Source of the DNA: CAWGCA01 sp963820955
GTDB taxonomy: Bacteria; Pseudomonadota; Gammaproteobacteria; Chromatiales; Chromatiaceae
Assembly: GCA_963820955.1 (NCBI GenBank)
Contig: CAWGCA010000024.1
Span: 69,167-133,166 of the forward strand
Direction of reading: 5' to 3'
Length of the DNA: 64,000 nucleotides
How positions within the stretch are numbered: the first letter of the stretch is position 1; each line of letters starts with the position of its first letter. The translations under genes and the position numbers were made by a program. This document shows, in pieces, positions 19,085 to 28,062 of the stretch. The notes below the pieces were generated by a model that had not been told where the DNA came from, made no database searches, and saw nothing but the letters and a program-made list of their open reading frames with translations.

Positions 19085-22000
19085 CTATTCGGATTTTCGC
19101 ATCGGCGCATTCTGGTAGCCGGCGAGTTGCATCAGGCGTTCACGCATCTCCTGGCGAGTTTCTTCCTGAAACGCGTTGCGCAGATCACGTATCTGCATTT
19201 CATAATCTGCTGCCTGTGTATTCAGTTCAGCCTCGCGCTCCGCCGCTACCCGCGCTTCGGCCTCTCGTTGCACACGTGCGGTAAAGGGTGTGACCAGCCC
19301 TGCCAGCTCCTGGAGCATGCGCCAGACCTGATAGCGTTCCGCACTGACGGCTACCAGTCGTTCATCGACCTGGAGCCGCTGAGCCTCCCCGCCAGCGTCA
19401 ACCAGGTCGACAAATGGGGTCCGCTGGCTGCGTTCCTTGTTGGACAGTTTGAGATATTCGGTCAATGTTACCGGCTCGGCGGTTCCCTCTTTCAATGGCA
19501 GGAAATAGTCTGAGAAGCGGCGCTCGTCCAATGCCCACAGGGCGGGGCTGACAGGGGTTCCCTCGGGCGTCATCACCCAGGGGTCGCGAGGGGCCGGGTT
19601 GTCATCCAGACTGATGCGTGAACCGAATACGCCTTCAGCCTGAGGATGATAGCGGAACAAGGGAAAGACTCTGGCAGCTACTGCAGCCTGGGCCCGGCGC
19701 AGGGTCTGGTCCGGAGCGAAGCCATGGCGCGCCGGGCTCGGGGCATGCACGTGCAGCAGGGCGGGTCCAGGGAAGTCAAAGGCCGATTGGATGCTGCCGG
19801 AAAAATGTGGAGTAGAACCAATCGACGTCTGAGCAATGCAGGCACGGCGCTGGGCGAACGCCAGCAGGCCTAAATCGATGGTTACATCATCCACTTTGGA
19901 AAGCGGCGCTTCCAGGTCTGCCTGCCTGCTGAGCCCCAGGTCCAGGTCGGCCAGCAGCAGTATTTTGATCGGCAGGTCGTTTCCGAGGATCCAGGCAACC
20001 TGACCCAGGCCGCGGCCGCCCAGTAGACTGCTGTCACCCACCAGCAGCAGAGAGGGGCACAAGGCGCGCTCATCATCATCAAGGTCACGCCAGGTAAGGG
20101 CTTCGAGGTTCGACCAGGCTCGGGTTGCGTCTGCTGCGCGTTCCAGCTCCACCCGCGCTTTGCGCATCAGTACAAAACCTTCTGTCGCCTGGCGCAGTTG
20201 ACCTTCCAGTAAGCCCGCGGCGAGCTGAGCACCGTCACCGGTGGAGTCAAGGGTGACGGGCCCTGAAAAAGGGTTGTGCGGGAAGCTGCTGGCCCAGCCC
20301 ACCATGGAGTCAGGCGAGAGCACGAGACTCAATCGGGCGCGCCCCATGCCCTGACGCCCGGTGGACAGTCGCCAGGCCAGGTCGCCCAAATCGCGCGCCA
20401 AGTCGACCAGTCGGCGCAGCCGGGCGGCGTCAATCGCGTTGTCGATCGCTTGTTCTTCGGCCTCGCCGATGAGTGTCGTCATGTCTGCCTGTCGGCTATC
20501 GATGTTTTGCAGGCCCCGCGCCAGCGCATCCAGGTCGTCAGCAGGCAGGGCGTCCGCCAGGATATTGCGGATCAATCCAGTGATTTTCTCCCGGGTGGTG
20601 TTAACCTGTCTTAGAAAATCCTCAAACCGCGGGGCCTGCCGGGCCTCCACTACTGCGAGGGTTAAGCGCAGTGCCAGCTTGGCCCCCGATCCAGGTTCGG
20701 CACCGTCACCACCCACAACGGCTAATCCAGCACCGGGGGCAAGGGCCGCTGCTGCCGCCATGCCGACTTCGGGTTGCTGCCCTAACCTTTGGATTGTTGC
20801 CAGTTCGGTATCAGGCAGCTGGTGCCAGGCCTTTTGGATTCGCCGTGCCTGGGACAGGGAGTGGGAGCTTTGGCGGGCGATCTGCAGCGCGCCTGGCTCG
20901 CAGCACTGAATACAGATCCCACATCCCTTGCATCCTTCGGTGTCCACTGCCAGCATCAGGAGTTCACCGCTGCCCCTGTCCCGGTTCTCGGGGTCGACGA
21001 ACATAGGCGCTGTCACCGCAACCGGCAGACAGCCGAGATCCGTCAGCAACTGCTCCAGACTGCTCTCTATCGCTGATTTGCGATCTTCCGGAAAAGGCGA
21101 TTTCCCCTTGATTTTGTCGTAGGCCCTGGTGATCAGGTCCTCCACTGTCGAAGCCGCGGTATCCGGGCTTCGACACAGCTCCGCGATGCCTGTGGCCAGC
21201 TTGGAAGCAATAGGCCTGAGCGCGTCGGCACCCGTCTTGCGGATACCCGCATCGAGCAGGCGGGACGGCGAAATGACCAGCGCGTTGATGGCCGCATCCG
21301 GGCAGGCGCTCCAACAGGCACCGCATCCGGTGCACAAGCCAGGTTCAAAAACTGGCAGTTCCTTCCGTAGCGGGCTCAGGTCGCGAAAACTGGCGGACAG
21401 AGGGGGCACTGCCCCTATTGCCAGATAGGGGTCGGGCGCCAGCTCAGCCGTATTGCCTTGGCTGTAGAGCACCCCGACCTGGTCCCAGAAACGGGGGAGG
21501 CTGTCGTAGGCATCGTCAATGTTGCCAAGCTGCCGAACCAGGGCGGGAGCCTCGTCGTCAGCGGCCCTGGTAACCCGCGCCGGTTCCAGTGGGAGACGAG
21601 ATATATCGATGGCCTGGACCTGTTTCACGCCCGCTTCGAATTCTGCCAGGTGCTGTGCCGCCTCAGTTACAGTCTGGCGCAGCAACTCCTCTCGCGCACC
21701 GAGCAGGCGGCGCCGGGTAATCTCCAGCAGGCCGGTTTCCATTAGCACCGCAAAGGCCGCGCCCAGCAGATACTCGTCACTGGCGGAGGCGGGGTCCTTC
21801 GGTGGGGGTATTCTGTACAGTCGGACGTCAGCTTCCTTCAGCGCAGTCCGAGTGGCGCCGGGCAGTCTTATCCAGAGCCTTTCATGGGGAAGGGCGCTTT
21901 GCACAAGCAGGGCAGCCCCCCTGCCGAGCCCCCGGTGGGGACAGAGCCCTTGCAGGCCGGAGTCGGTGGCTAGCAGCGCCAGATCTACCGGTGTTTCGTC

Positions 22001-23683
22001 TCCCGGGTCCCGCAAGCCTGCGGTCGCAAAGGTGAGCCGATCAATACCGTATTCACCCCAGGAATCGGTGAACAGCGCCGGTCTGCCGCGCAGTTCGCCA
22101 CCCGAGAGCCGGTGCAGGAAGGCCGCCATGTCCGGCATAAATCCCTCGCCGGCTCCTCCAGACAGCCGGTGTACTGCGAGGGTTAAGGCATCGTCTGGCC
22201 GCAGATCGGGTGACGCCGATGCATTGTACAGTCCGAGGTCTACGATGCCCGGATAACTGCGGCGCAATCGGTCGAGTAACACCTGCCGCTTGGGGTAGAC
22301 ACTGGATGTCTGGGCAAAGTTGATACCCAAATAGACCTGGGGTCGCTTGATCCTTTCCAGGCCCAGGCACAGGGTAACGAGGTCGGCGCCGCGTAAAGGA
22401 AAACCACCCAGGCCGTAAGCAACTGATAGGAACCTGGGCCGCTGTTTTTCCTTTACCGCTGAATAGCCGGGGTAAGTGTCTGCGCCGAATCGGTCGTTTT
22501 CCAAGGCGTGATCAACGGCGGCGCGCACCTCCCGCAACAATGGTGGATCAGTGGCCAGGGGGGCATCCAGGCGCTCCAGCACGCAAACTCTGGCACCGTT
22601 TCCGAGAAGCCGCGCTATCTCCGCTCCGGGGAAGGGACGCAGGCAGCGGATGCCCAACACGCCGACTTTCATCCGGTGTTTACTGCGCAGGTGATCCGCC
22701 AAGGCCTCCAAGGTCTCGATCGCGGCTCCCTGTGCCACCAGGATCAGTTTGGCAGCTTCCACTCGGTAAGCAGAGAGCCGTCGATGTAGTCGGCCGGTCT
22801 GTTCCGCGAACTGCTCAAAGGCGTCATCGACGCATTGGGCCAGGTCGTCGTCAAAAAAAGCGCGCCCGGCAGCCTTGGCAGATCCCCAAACCTCGGGCGC
22901 TTGCAGGCCACTTAACATGACCGGTCGATCAGGATTATGCCAACGGGGTACCCGTCTACGCTGTTCGCCCAAGAGGAGTTTCTGCGCCGGCGTGGGGGCC
23001 GGTATCTGGTCGCCGGGCCATCCGAGAAAGTCATCTATCAGGCCAGAAGGTGGCAGGCGGACCTCCTGCACCGAAAGGGCTGTCTGTTCTCCGTCCATGG
23101 CAACCAGTCCGGGAATCAGGGCCTGCTCGGCAACACGTCTGGCGATCAGAGTGAAGTCCACCGCTTCCTGAACGTTGGCTGCGGTAAACAGGAAAGGACC
23201 TGAATCGCCAGCCAGGTGAATGGCCTGGTGGCCACTCCCCAAGGTGGGAGCATGACCGGCAAGGGCACGCATGCTGAGGTGAATGACCAGGGGAAGGCGG
23301 CGGCCGGCGGCTGCTGTCAACAGGGTTCCGGCATCGCTCAAGTCGGGGCCCGACAAAAAGCTGGTAGCCCGAACTCCGGCCATCGCCAGGCCCATAGCAG
23401 CAGCCAGCGCACCTCGGGGACCTTCCGTCGTCTGCGTGCCGAGCGGGCTGCCCGCCAGGTTGGTACCGTGGCGCCATTGCTCTGCGCACCACGCTAGGTC
23501 CGCGGCTTGCGCAGGAAAAGATGCCCCCAGTCCTGCCACCTCGCTGATCCCCGCTTCCGTCACTACCACTGCCGTATTGCCATCCAGGACAGTCGGGTTT
23601 CCAGCATAGGGACCTTCCGTGCGGGACGCAGTACCAAGCATGCGTTTCAACAACCGCAAAGCGGTATTAGCGAAGCCGGGCAT
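19085..23683 (-). CDS. Giant pyruvate:ferredoxin oxidoreductase-like protein with degenerate thiamine site
   Basis: A 1532-residue single chain resembling PFOR (usual length about 1170-1200). In order: a PFOR domain I-like part (GSPLGTQTTEGPRGAL, RALAGHAPTLGSGHQ, NVQEAVDFTLIARR, about 60-210); domain II (KVGVLGIRCLRPFPGAEI); domain III-like (YGLGGFPLRGADLV..PQVYLGINF). A two-cluster ferredoxin domain follows, CTGCGACWSACP near 781 and CKGCGICIQCC near 916. The last part is a domain VI-like region (GDSSLLGGRGLGQV near 1213, AQTSIGST, FPLFRYHPQAEG, LDDNPAP). In true PFORs this reads GDGWAYDIG and NTGGQ, and an upstream Cys-x-x-Cys binds the proximal cluster; neither is visible. A charged helical tail ends the protein. 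ATG 23683 has GAGTGAGG upstream and overlaps rnfB by 17 bp. Catalysis of pyruvate oxidation seems unlikely; an electron relay or scaffold is inferred. Confidence 0.85.
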   Translation of the reverse strand: MPGFANTALRLLKRMLGTASRTEGPYAGNPTVLDGNTAVVVTEAGISEVAGLGASFPAQAADLAWCAEQWRHGTNLAGSPLGTQTTEGPRGALAAAMGLAMAGVRATSFLSGPDLSDAGTLLTAAAGRRLPLVIHLSMRALAGHAPTLGSGHQAIHLAGDSGPFLFTAANVQEAVDFTLIARRVAEQALIPGLVAMDGEQTALSVQEVRLPPSGLIDDFLGWPGDQIPAPTPAQKLLLGEQRRRVPRWHNPDRPVMLSGLQAPEVWGSAKAAGRAFFDDDLAQCVDDAFEQFAEQTGRLHRRLSAYRVEAAKLILVAQGAAIETLEALADHLRSKHRMKVGVLGIRCLRPFPGAEIARLLGNGARVCVLERLDAPLATDPPLLREVRAAVDHALENDRFGADTYPGYSAVKEKQRPRFLSVAYGLGGFPLRGADLVTLCLGLERIKRPQVYLGINFAQTSSVYPKRQVLLDRLRRSYPGIVDLGLYNASASPDLRPDDALTLAVHRLSGGAGEGFMPDMAAFLHRLSGGELRGRPALFTDSWGEYGIDRLTFATAGLRDPGDETPVDLALLATDSGLQGLCPHRGLGRGAALLVQSALPHERLWIRLPGATRTALKEADVRLYRIPPPKDPASASDEYLLGAAFAVLMETGLLEITRRRLLGAREELLRQTVTEAAQHLAEFEAGVKQVQAIDISRLPLEPARVTRAADDEAPALVRQLGNIDDAYDSLPRFWDQVGVLYSQGNTAELAPDPYLAIGAVPPLSASFRDLSPLRKELPVFEPGLCTGCGACWSACPDAAINALVISPSRLLDAGIRKTGADALRPIASKLATGIAELCRSPDTAASTVEDLITRAYDKIKGKSPFPEDRKSAIESSLEQLLTDLGCLPVAVTAPMFVDPENRDRGSGELLMLAVDTEGCKGCGICIQCCEPGALQIARQSSHSLSQARRIQKAWHQLPDTELATIQRLGQQPEVGMAAAAALAPGAGLAVVGGDGAEPGSGAKLALRLTLAVVEARQAPRFEDFLRQVNTTREKITGLIRNILADALPADDLDALARGLQNIDSRQADMTTLIGEAEEQAIDNAIDAARLRRLVDLARDLGDLAWRLSTGRQGMGRARLSLVLSPDSMVGWASSFPHNPFSGPVTLDSTGDGAQLAAGLLEGQLRQATEGFVLMRKARVELERAADATRAWSNLEALTWRDLDDDERALCPSLLLVGDSSLLGGRGLGQVAWILGNDLPIKILLLADLDLGLSRQADLEAPLSKVDDVTIDLGLLAFAQRRACIAQTSIGSTPHFSGSIQSAFDFPGPALLHVHAPSPARHGFAPDQTLRRAQAAVAARVFPLFRYHPQAEGVFGSRISLDDNPAPRDPWVMTPEGTPVSPALWALDERRFSDYFLPLKEGTAEPVTLTEYLKLSNKERSQRTPFVDLVDAGGEAQRLQVDERLVAVSAERYQVWRMLQELAGLVTPFTARVQREAEARVAAEREAELNTQAADYEMQIRDLRNAFQEETRQEMRERLMQLAGYQNAPMRKSE

Positions 23684-24530
23684 AACGGGCCTCACTCTGA
23701 TATCTGGTTGTTTCCTGGTCAGCGAACTGGGTGCCTTCCAACCATTGGATAGCGCCGGTGGGACAGCGATAGGTCGCCTCTGGCCGGGCCGGCCCACCCG
23801 CGGAATAGTCCACGACCGGCAGGTTGTCTTCCATTCGGATAAGGCCCGGCGCCGCATCCGCCACACAGCGCTCACAGGCATCACACGCCGTAATGCACAG
23901 AGCGACGGCCAGGTCTCCGGCAAGGGGTGCTTTACACTGGACAAACAAATGCTGTGTCAAAGGCACCAGTTCGAATAGGTCGCGGGGGCAGACGTCTACG
24001 CAGTCGCCACAAGCGGTGCACTTGGCCGGGTCAACTACCGGAAGGCCATTGAAGTTCGTTGTTATCGCGTCGAAAGTGCAGACTTTCTGGCAGTCGCCCA
24101 AACCAAAGCAGCCCCAGGGACAGCCTTTGCCGCCGCCCGATACCACTGATGCTGCCAAACAGCTGTCGAACCCCTGATACTCGGCAATCTGATAGGCCTG
24201 TCCTTTGCCGCCGGCGCAATGAAGCCTGGCCACGCGCTTTTCCTGCTGCCCCGGGTCAACATCCAGCAGTTCAGCCACCGAATCGACGACTTCCTGGCTG
24301 GCGACGGTGCACTTGCTGGGCGGTTCGATGCCTTGCACCAGTTGTTCTGCGAAGGCATGGCAACCTGGCTGGCCACAGGCCCCACAATTGGAACCAGGCA
24401 GCAGGTCTTCGGTTTCCTCTATTCGAGGGTCTTCCTGCACCTTCAGAAACCGGTAGGCTACCGCCAGGATGACTGCAAAGAAAAGGCCGATCCCGGTCAT
24501 GATGGCCGGTGCGATGACAAAGCTGCTCAT
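23667..24530 (-). CDS. rnfB: Electron transport complex subunit RnfB (long, multi-cluster)
   Basis: A 287-residue ferredoxin-type subunit that passes electrons from reduced ferredoxin into the Rnf membrane core. One N-terminal membrane helix (about residues 5-27) is followed by the RnfB signature LLPGSNCGACGQPGC (cluster near 45-60). Next come CPWGCFGLGDC and FNGLPVVDPAKC, CTACGDCVDVCP (about 165-190), CDACERCV, and YRCPTGAI near the end. It is longer than E. coli RsxB (192), as in Rnf complexes of anaerobes. The ATG overlaps the stop of the preceding gene (ATGA). Its last codons overlap the giant PFOR-like gene, indicating tight translational coupling. Confidence 0.93.
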   Translation of the reverse strand: MSSFVIAPAIMTGIGLFFAVILAVAYRFLKVQEDPRIEETEDLLPGSNCGACGQPGCHAFAEQLVQGIEPPSKCTVASQEVVDSVAELLDVDPGQQEKRVARLHCAGGKGQAYQIAEYQGFDSCLAASVVSGGGKGCPWGCFGLGDCQKVCTFDAITTNFNGLPVVDPAKCTACGDCVDVCPRDLFELVPLTQHLFVQCKAPLAGDLAVALCITACDACERCVADAAPGLIRMEDNLPVVDYSAGGPARPEATYRCPTGAIQWLEGTQFADQETTRYQSEARYARLR

Positions 24531-27040
24531 TGGTTGAACGGGGCAGCCCGGTCGATCAGTTCATCCAGACCGGGTTCGTCGGGGTCCAGGGGCTTGCCCG
24601 GGTGGATGCACTTGGCGGGACAGAGCTCGGCGGCCTGCACCAACTGTGCATAGGTGGCAACACTCAGGTCTCCCAGCAGCGCCTGCTTTTCTTCGTTATA
24701 GATAAACAGCAGCGGATTTATCGGGAGGCAGTCATTACAGCTGGTGCACAAGGGGGTATCTATCCAGGGTTCGTCGAATGAAAATTCTTCCTCTTCAGCC
24801 GCTGCCTCGGAAATCGCCGCTTCTTCAGGCACCGGTTCGACAGAAATCTCAGCTTTTTCCATCGCAGAGGGCGTTGATTGGGAGAAAATTCCAGGCGTTC
24901 CCCCTCCCGAGTCCAGCCCCAACAAGACATCGGTGAGCCGCTGCATGGCCTCGCCTGCGGCCTCGCTGCGCACGCGCTTTATTTCCTCGGCATGTTCCGA
25001 CTGCAGGTGTTCACGTTCCTCGGCGGCGAGCCTGCGTTCCTCCGCCCGGGTTTTTTCCACCGCGATATCGACGTAACGGTTACGCACGCCGGCCATCTCC
25101 TGCAAAAGATGCCAGTAGTTGAGGCGGTCACGGCAGGCCATGGCAAGTTCTCTCGAAATCACCAGTCGGTGCAGAATGGCGTTACCGTCTATTGCCCATA
25201 CAAACGGCACCCGTTGATAAGCTGCCTCCGGTTTCATCGCCAGATAGTCCTGCACTGAAATCAGGCCATCAGAGTCGCATCCAGCAGGAATCAGGCGGAA
25301 GTGATCGCGCAGACGCTCGATCAAAAGGGCATAGTCGGCAAAGGTAAACGCCAGCTCGGTGCCAACCCTGTTGCCGTTGTCGTCCAGGTATCGGAATGGA
25401 TGCACCGGCCAATCTATATCCGACTGGGGATTACCGTGAAAATCCATGCGTGCGGCGGCAGAATCACCTGCTTCCGGATTGATTCGGAAAAAGGGGTGAG
25501 CGCGACTTTCGATGGCGGCGCCGGCCACCAGCCAGGCGTTGAGCGGAAGCAGTTTTCCTGGAGGGCGCTGGCCGGTGTTAATGATATGCAGGCTGGTTCG
25601 TGTGGCATCCAGGGCAGATAGAAAGCATTGCAGCATATGTTGGTGGCGGGCGGCGGAAGACTGGTCGACAGCGGCCTGGCGGTGGCTTATGCCCAGATAA
25701 CCCAGCTCGGTCCGGAAACTCTGGAAAGGATCCCCGCCGAGCCCGGCTCCCGGATTGTCGTGGGCCAAGACCCTGATCAGGATCTGCACGGGCCTTCCTG
25801 AACTTAGCAGACGCGAGAAGGTACGAAGGCCATCTCCTGCCACCTGATCAGCCGACCCCAATGCAATGACCGAGGGCACCAGCCTCAGCTCCTCCTGAGA
25901 GAAGGCCTCCCAATTGAAATTAGAAAACCAGGGGTTGTGGATTGCAGCATCATAGATGCCTTCAATCTCCAGCTGTGCGATGCGTACGGCGCCGAAAATC
26001 GGGGTGAGTCTTTCCGCTTCGCGATCGAAAATATCCATGGTCCTGGCGCAGGGGTCGCTGTCCGTTATCTCCTGGCAGAAATCGACATCCTGAACCCAGG
26101 GATCGGTCAGGGTGCCGATATGCAGGAAGCGAACCAGTATGGGATCGGGTTCCCAGGTTTCCAGAATCTCTAATGCCTGCTCTATACGGCCGCGTCGCTC
26201 GGCAGACATTATCTGGGTGCCCCGCGAATGATCCATCACCGCTGACAGGCTGGCCGGATCAAAACGTTCGCTGCCGAGGCCGACGCTGTTGCGGGCCATT
26301 TTAGGTTCGATGGATTCGTCTGATTTCGACCACTCGACCTCCAGCAGTTCCCTCAGGCCGCGGATACACCGATTGATCCGTTCCTGAAAACCGCGCCGTC
26401 GAAGTGAAATCTGGCTTCGCACCGCATGGATCAGGAGATGAAGGGCGGGATACCGGCCATAGCTGAGAAGCTGTGCGCCTTCCGGAATCGCTTTCAAAAG
26501 CAGGTCAACGTCATTTTCCAATCGGGCCTGATCCTGATCGGCCAGGTCAAGGTGGTTTTGCAGGGCACGGCAGGATTCCGCCAATGTCGCTTCGGCGTCT
26601 ACCGGTCCTTCCCGCTGCTGTGATAACTCCCGGATGTGCTGTTCCAGCCAGTGCAGATGATCCTTAAGGACGCGAGCCTCGGTCTCGCCGGCGAATGAGG
26701 CCACCGCTTCCTCAAACCATTGCGCCAGTGGACAGGCAAGCTCCTCGACTGTCTGATACTCCTCTGTGGTGTTGGGGGGGAAGAGGAACAGGGGATATTC
26801 GTAGCGCAGCCTGGAAGCATCCCGGAAGGCATCAAGTAGAGCGGGAAGATAGTCATCGCCTACAGATTCCAGCTGATCCCTGGCAGCAGGGTCACCAAGA
26901 TGAAAATGCCGCAGAACGAACATCAGTTCGCGGGTAGCCTTCGCGTCCTTGACCGCTGTCGGAAGCGATGGGATGTGCTCCGGCTTACTGCTTGGCAGCT
27001 GGGTTGAAGGTTTCTCGCTGGCCGGTTGTGATGTTGTCAT
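24527..27040 (-). CDS. PFOR-domain-VI-like protein with C-terminal ferredoxin-like motif, unknown function
   Basis: An 837-residue protein from ATG 27040; an in-frame TTG at 27076 would add 12 residues. An acidic, helical N-terminal part has no family I know. The middle and C-terminal parts align by eye with the last third of the giant PFOR-like neighbour: EELRLVPSVIALGS..LLSSGRPVQILI against the GDSSLLGG region, HPFFRINPEAG against FPLFRYHPQAEG, and YWHLLQEMAGVRNRY against VWRMLQELAGLVTPF. Both end in an E/R-rich helix. Unlike the giant protein it then has a Glu-rich linker and a Cys cluster CTSCNDC near 763 plus CPAKC near 806, a [4Fe-4S]-type ferredoxin layout. It lacks GDG..NTGGQ. It sits between korB and rnfB, overlapping rnfB by 4 bp, so a physical bridge between the oxidoreductase and Rnf is suggested. 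Confidence 0.8.
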   Translation of the reverse strand: MTTSQPASEKPSTQLPSSKPEHIPSLPTAVKDAKATRELMFVLRHFHLGDPAARDQLESVGDDYLPALLDAFRDASRLRYEYPLFLFPPNTTEEYQTVEELACPLAQWFEEAVASFAGETEARVLKDHLHWLEQHIRELSQQREGPVDAEATLAESCRALQNHLDLADQDQARLENDVDLLLKAIPEGAQLLSYGRYPALHLLIHAVRSQISLRRRGFQERINRCIRGLRELLEVEWSKSDESIEPKMARNSVGLGSERFDPASLSAVMDHSRGTQIMSAERRGRIEQALEILETWEPDPILVRFLHIGTLTDPWVQDVDFCQEITDSDPCARTMDIFDREAERLTPIFGAVRIAQLEIEGIYDAAIHNPWFSNFNWEAFSQEELRLVPSVIALGSADQVAGDGLRTFSRLLSSGRPVQILIRVLAHDNPGAGLGGDPFQSFRTELGYLGISHRQAAVDQSSAARHQHMLQCFLSALDATRTSLHIINTGQRPPGKLLPLNAWLVAGAAIESRAHPFFRINPEAGDSAAARMDFHGNPQSDIDWPVHPFRYLDDNGNRVGTELAFTFADYALLIERLRDHFRLIPAGCDSDGLISVQDYLAMKPEAAYQRVPFVWAIDGNAILHRLVISRELAMACRDRLNYWHLLQEMAGVRNRYVDIAVEKTRAEERRLAAEEREHLQSEHAEEIKRVRSEAAGEAMQRLTDVLLGLDSGGGTPGIFSQSTPSAMEKAEISVEPVPEEAAISEAAAEEEEFSFDEPWIDTPLCTSCNDCLPINPLLFIYNEEKQALLGDLSVATYAQLVQAAELCPAKCIHPGKPLDPDEPGLDELIDRAAPFNQ

Positions 27041-27108
27041 TTCAGAGAAACTCTCGTTGTCTGGTGAATCTTCCAAGCTTTTCCCGACAAATTATCAAAC
27101 ACAGAGGA

Positions 27109-28062
27109 TCAGATCGTAATGCGGTCCAGCACCTTGTTAAAACCGGCCAGTCGCTCATCGGGTGTCATCTCGACACCCTGGCTCGACAGGTCCTCATAGC
27201 AGGCGGCATCCGGGTTGTGATACAGCAGTCCGACCGGGAGTCGAGATTCGTCGGCGGCGATCTGGAAGGCCCGATTGAGATCGGACGGATCGTGCTCCAC
27301 CCGGTTGGGAAACTGGCGGCCTGCACTCTTGTCAATCGATATCCCCTGCGGATGCTCCAGTAAGACAAACCGGTCGGGGTTGTCCTGCATTTCTTTAGAT
27401 ACGCTCTCCGCATAGACCGGACAGCGCTGAATGATGCGAACGAATCCGGTGCCTTTGTGTCTGTACGCGGCCTTGAGCGTCTCGTAGAGCAGCGGGGGGT
27501 TCCAATCCACCACTTGAGCCACAAAAGAGGCGTTAGTGACCCCCAGGGTTACCGTCAATGGATTGTGGGCGGGGAGTATTGCGCCCTGTGGATGAGTATT
27601 GGTCTTGAAGCCCTCGGGGCTGGTAGGGGAGGTCTGGGCCTTGGTCAATCCGTAGATGGCGTTGTCGAATACCATCAAAGTCATATTCATGTTGTAGCGG
27701 ATGGCATGAATCCAGTGGGCGGTGCCGATGGAGAAACAGTCCCCGTCGCCGGTAGCCACCCAGACGTCCAACTCGGGACGCCTGGCCTTGATGCCACAGG
27801 CAACGGGCAGGGCGCGTCCATGCAGGCCGTGAAAGCCGAAAGTGCCCAGATAATGGGGCATGCGGCTGGAGCAGCCGATACCGGAGACACAGACAGACAT
27901 TTCCGGGCGTTGCTGTTCATCCCGCAATAACCTCTGGGCGGCGCTGAGTACAGCGTGATCACCGCAGCCAGGGCACCAGCGTGCCTCGCCCCCCGCGTAG
28001 TCACCCATGGTGAAATAGCGCTCGAAGACTTCAAGTGACCAGTCTGCTTTTAGTCCGAACAT
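27109..28062 (-). CDS. korB: 2-oxoacid (probably 2-oxoglutarate):ferredoxin oxidoreductase, beta subunit
   Basis: A 317-residue thiamine-diphosphate-binding beta subunit. RWCPGCGDHAVLSA carries the CxxC for the [4Fe-4S] cluster, GIGCSSRMPHYLGTFGFHGLHGRALPVA is a family block, and TGDGDCFSIG..H..RYNMNMTLMVFDNAIYGLTKAQTSPTS is the thiamine/Mg site (GDG-x25-N). These are intact, in contrast with the PFOR-like proteins beside it. The ATG overlaps the korA stop (ATGA). Substrate is inferred from similarity to KorB; pyruvate or other 2-oxoacids cannot be excluded. The enzyme would produce, or consume in a reductive TCA direction, reduced ferredoxin for Rnf. Confidence 0.92.
   Translation of the reverse strand: MFGLKADWSLEVFERYFTMGDYAGGEARWCPGCGDHAVLSAAQRLLRDEQQRPEMSVCVSGIGCSSRMPHYLGTFGFHGLHGRALPVACGIKARRPELDVWVATGDGDCFSIGTAHWIHAIRYNMNMTLMVFDNAIYGLTKAQTSPTSPEGFKTNTHPQGAILPAHNPLTVTLGVTNASFVAQVVDWNPPLLYETLKAAYRHKGTGFVRIIQRCPVYAESVSKEMQDNPDRFVLLEHPQGISIDKSAGRQFPNRVEHDPSDLNRAFQIAADESRLPVGLLYHNPDAACYEDLSSQGVEMTPDERLAGFNKVLDRITI

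Noticed and set aside
23684..23944. Upstream start of the giant PFOR-like protein inside rnfB
   Set aside because: The 87 added residues are the shifted-frame reading of rnfB and have no PFOR resemblance; a good ribosome site serves ATG 23683.
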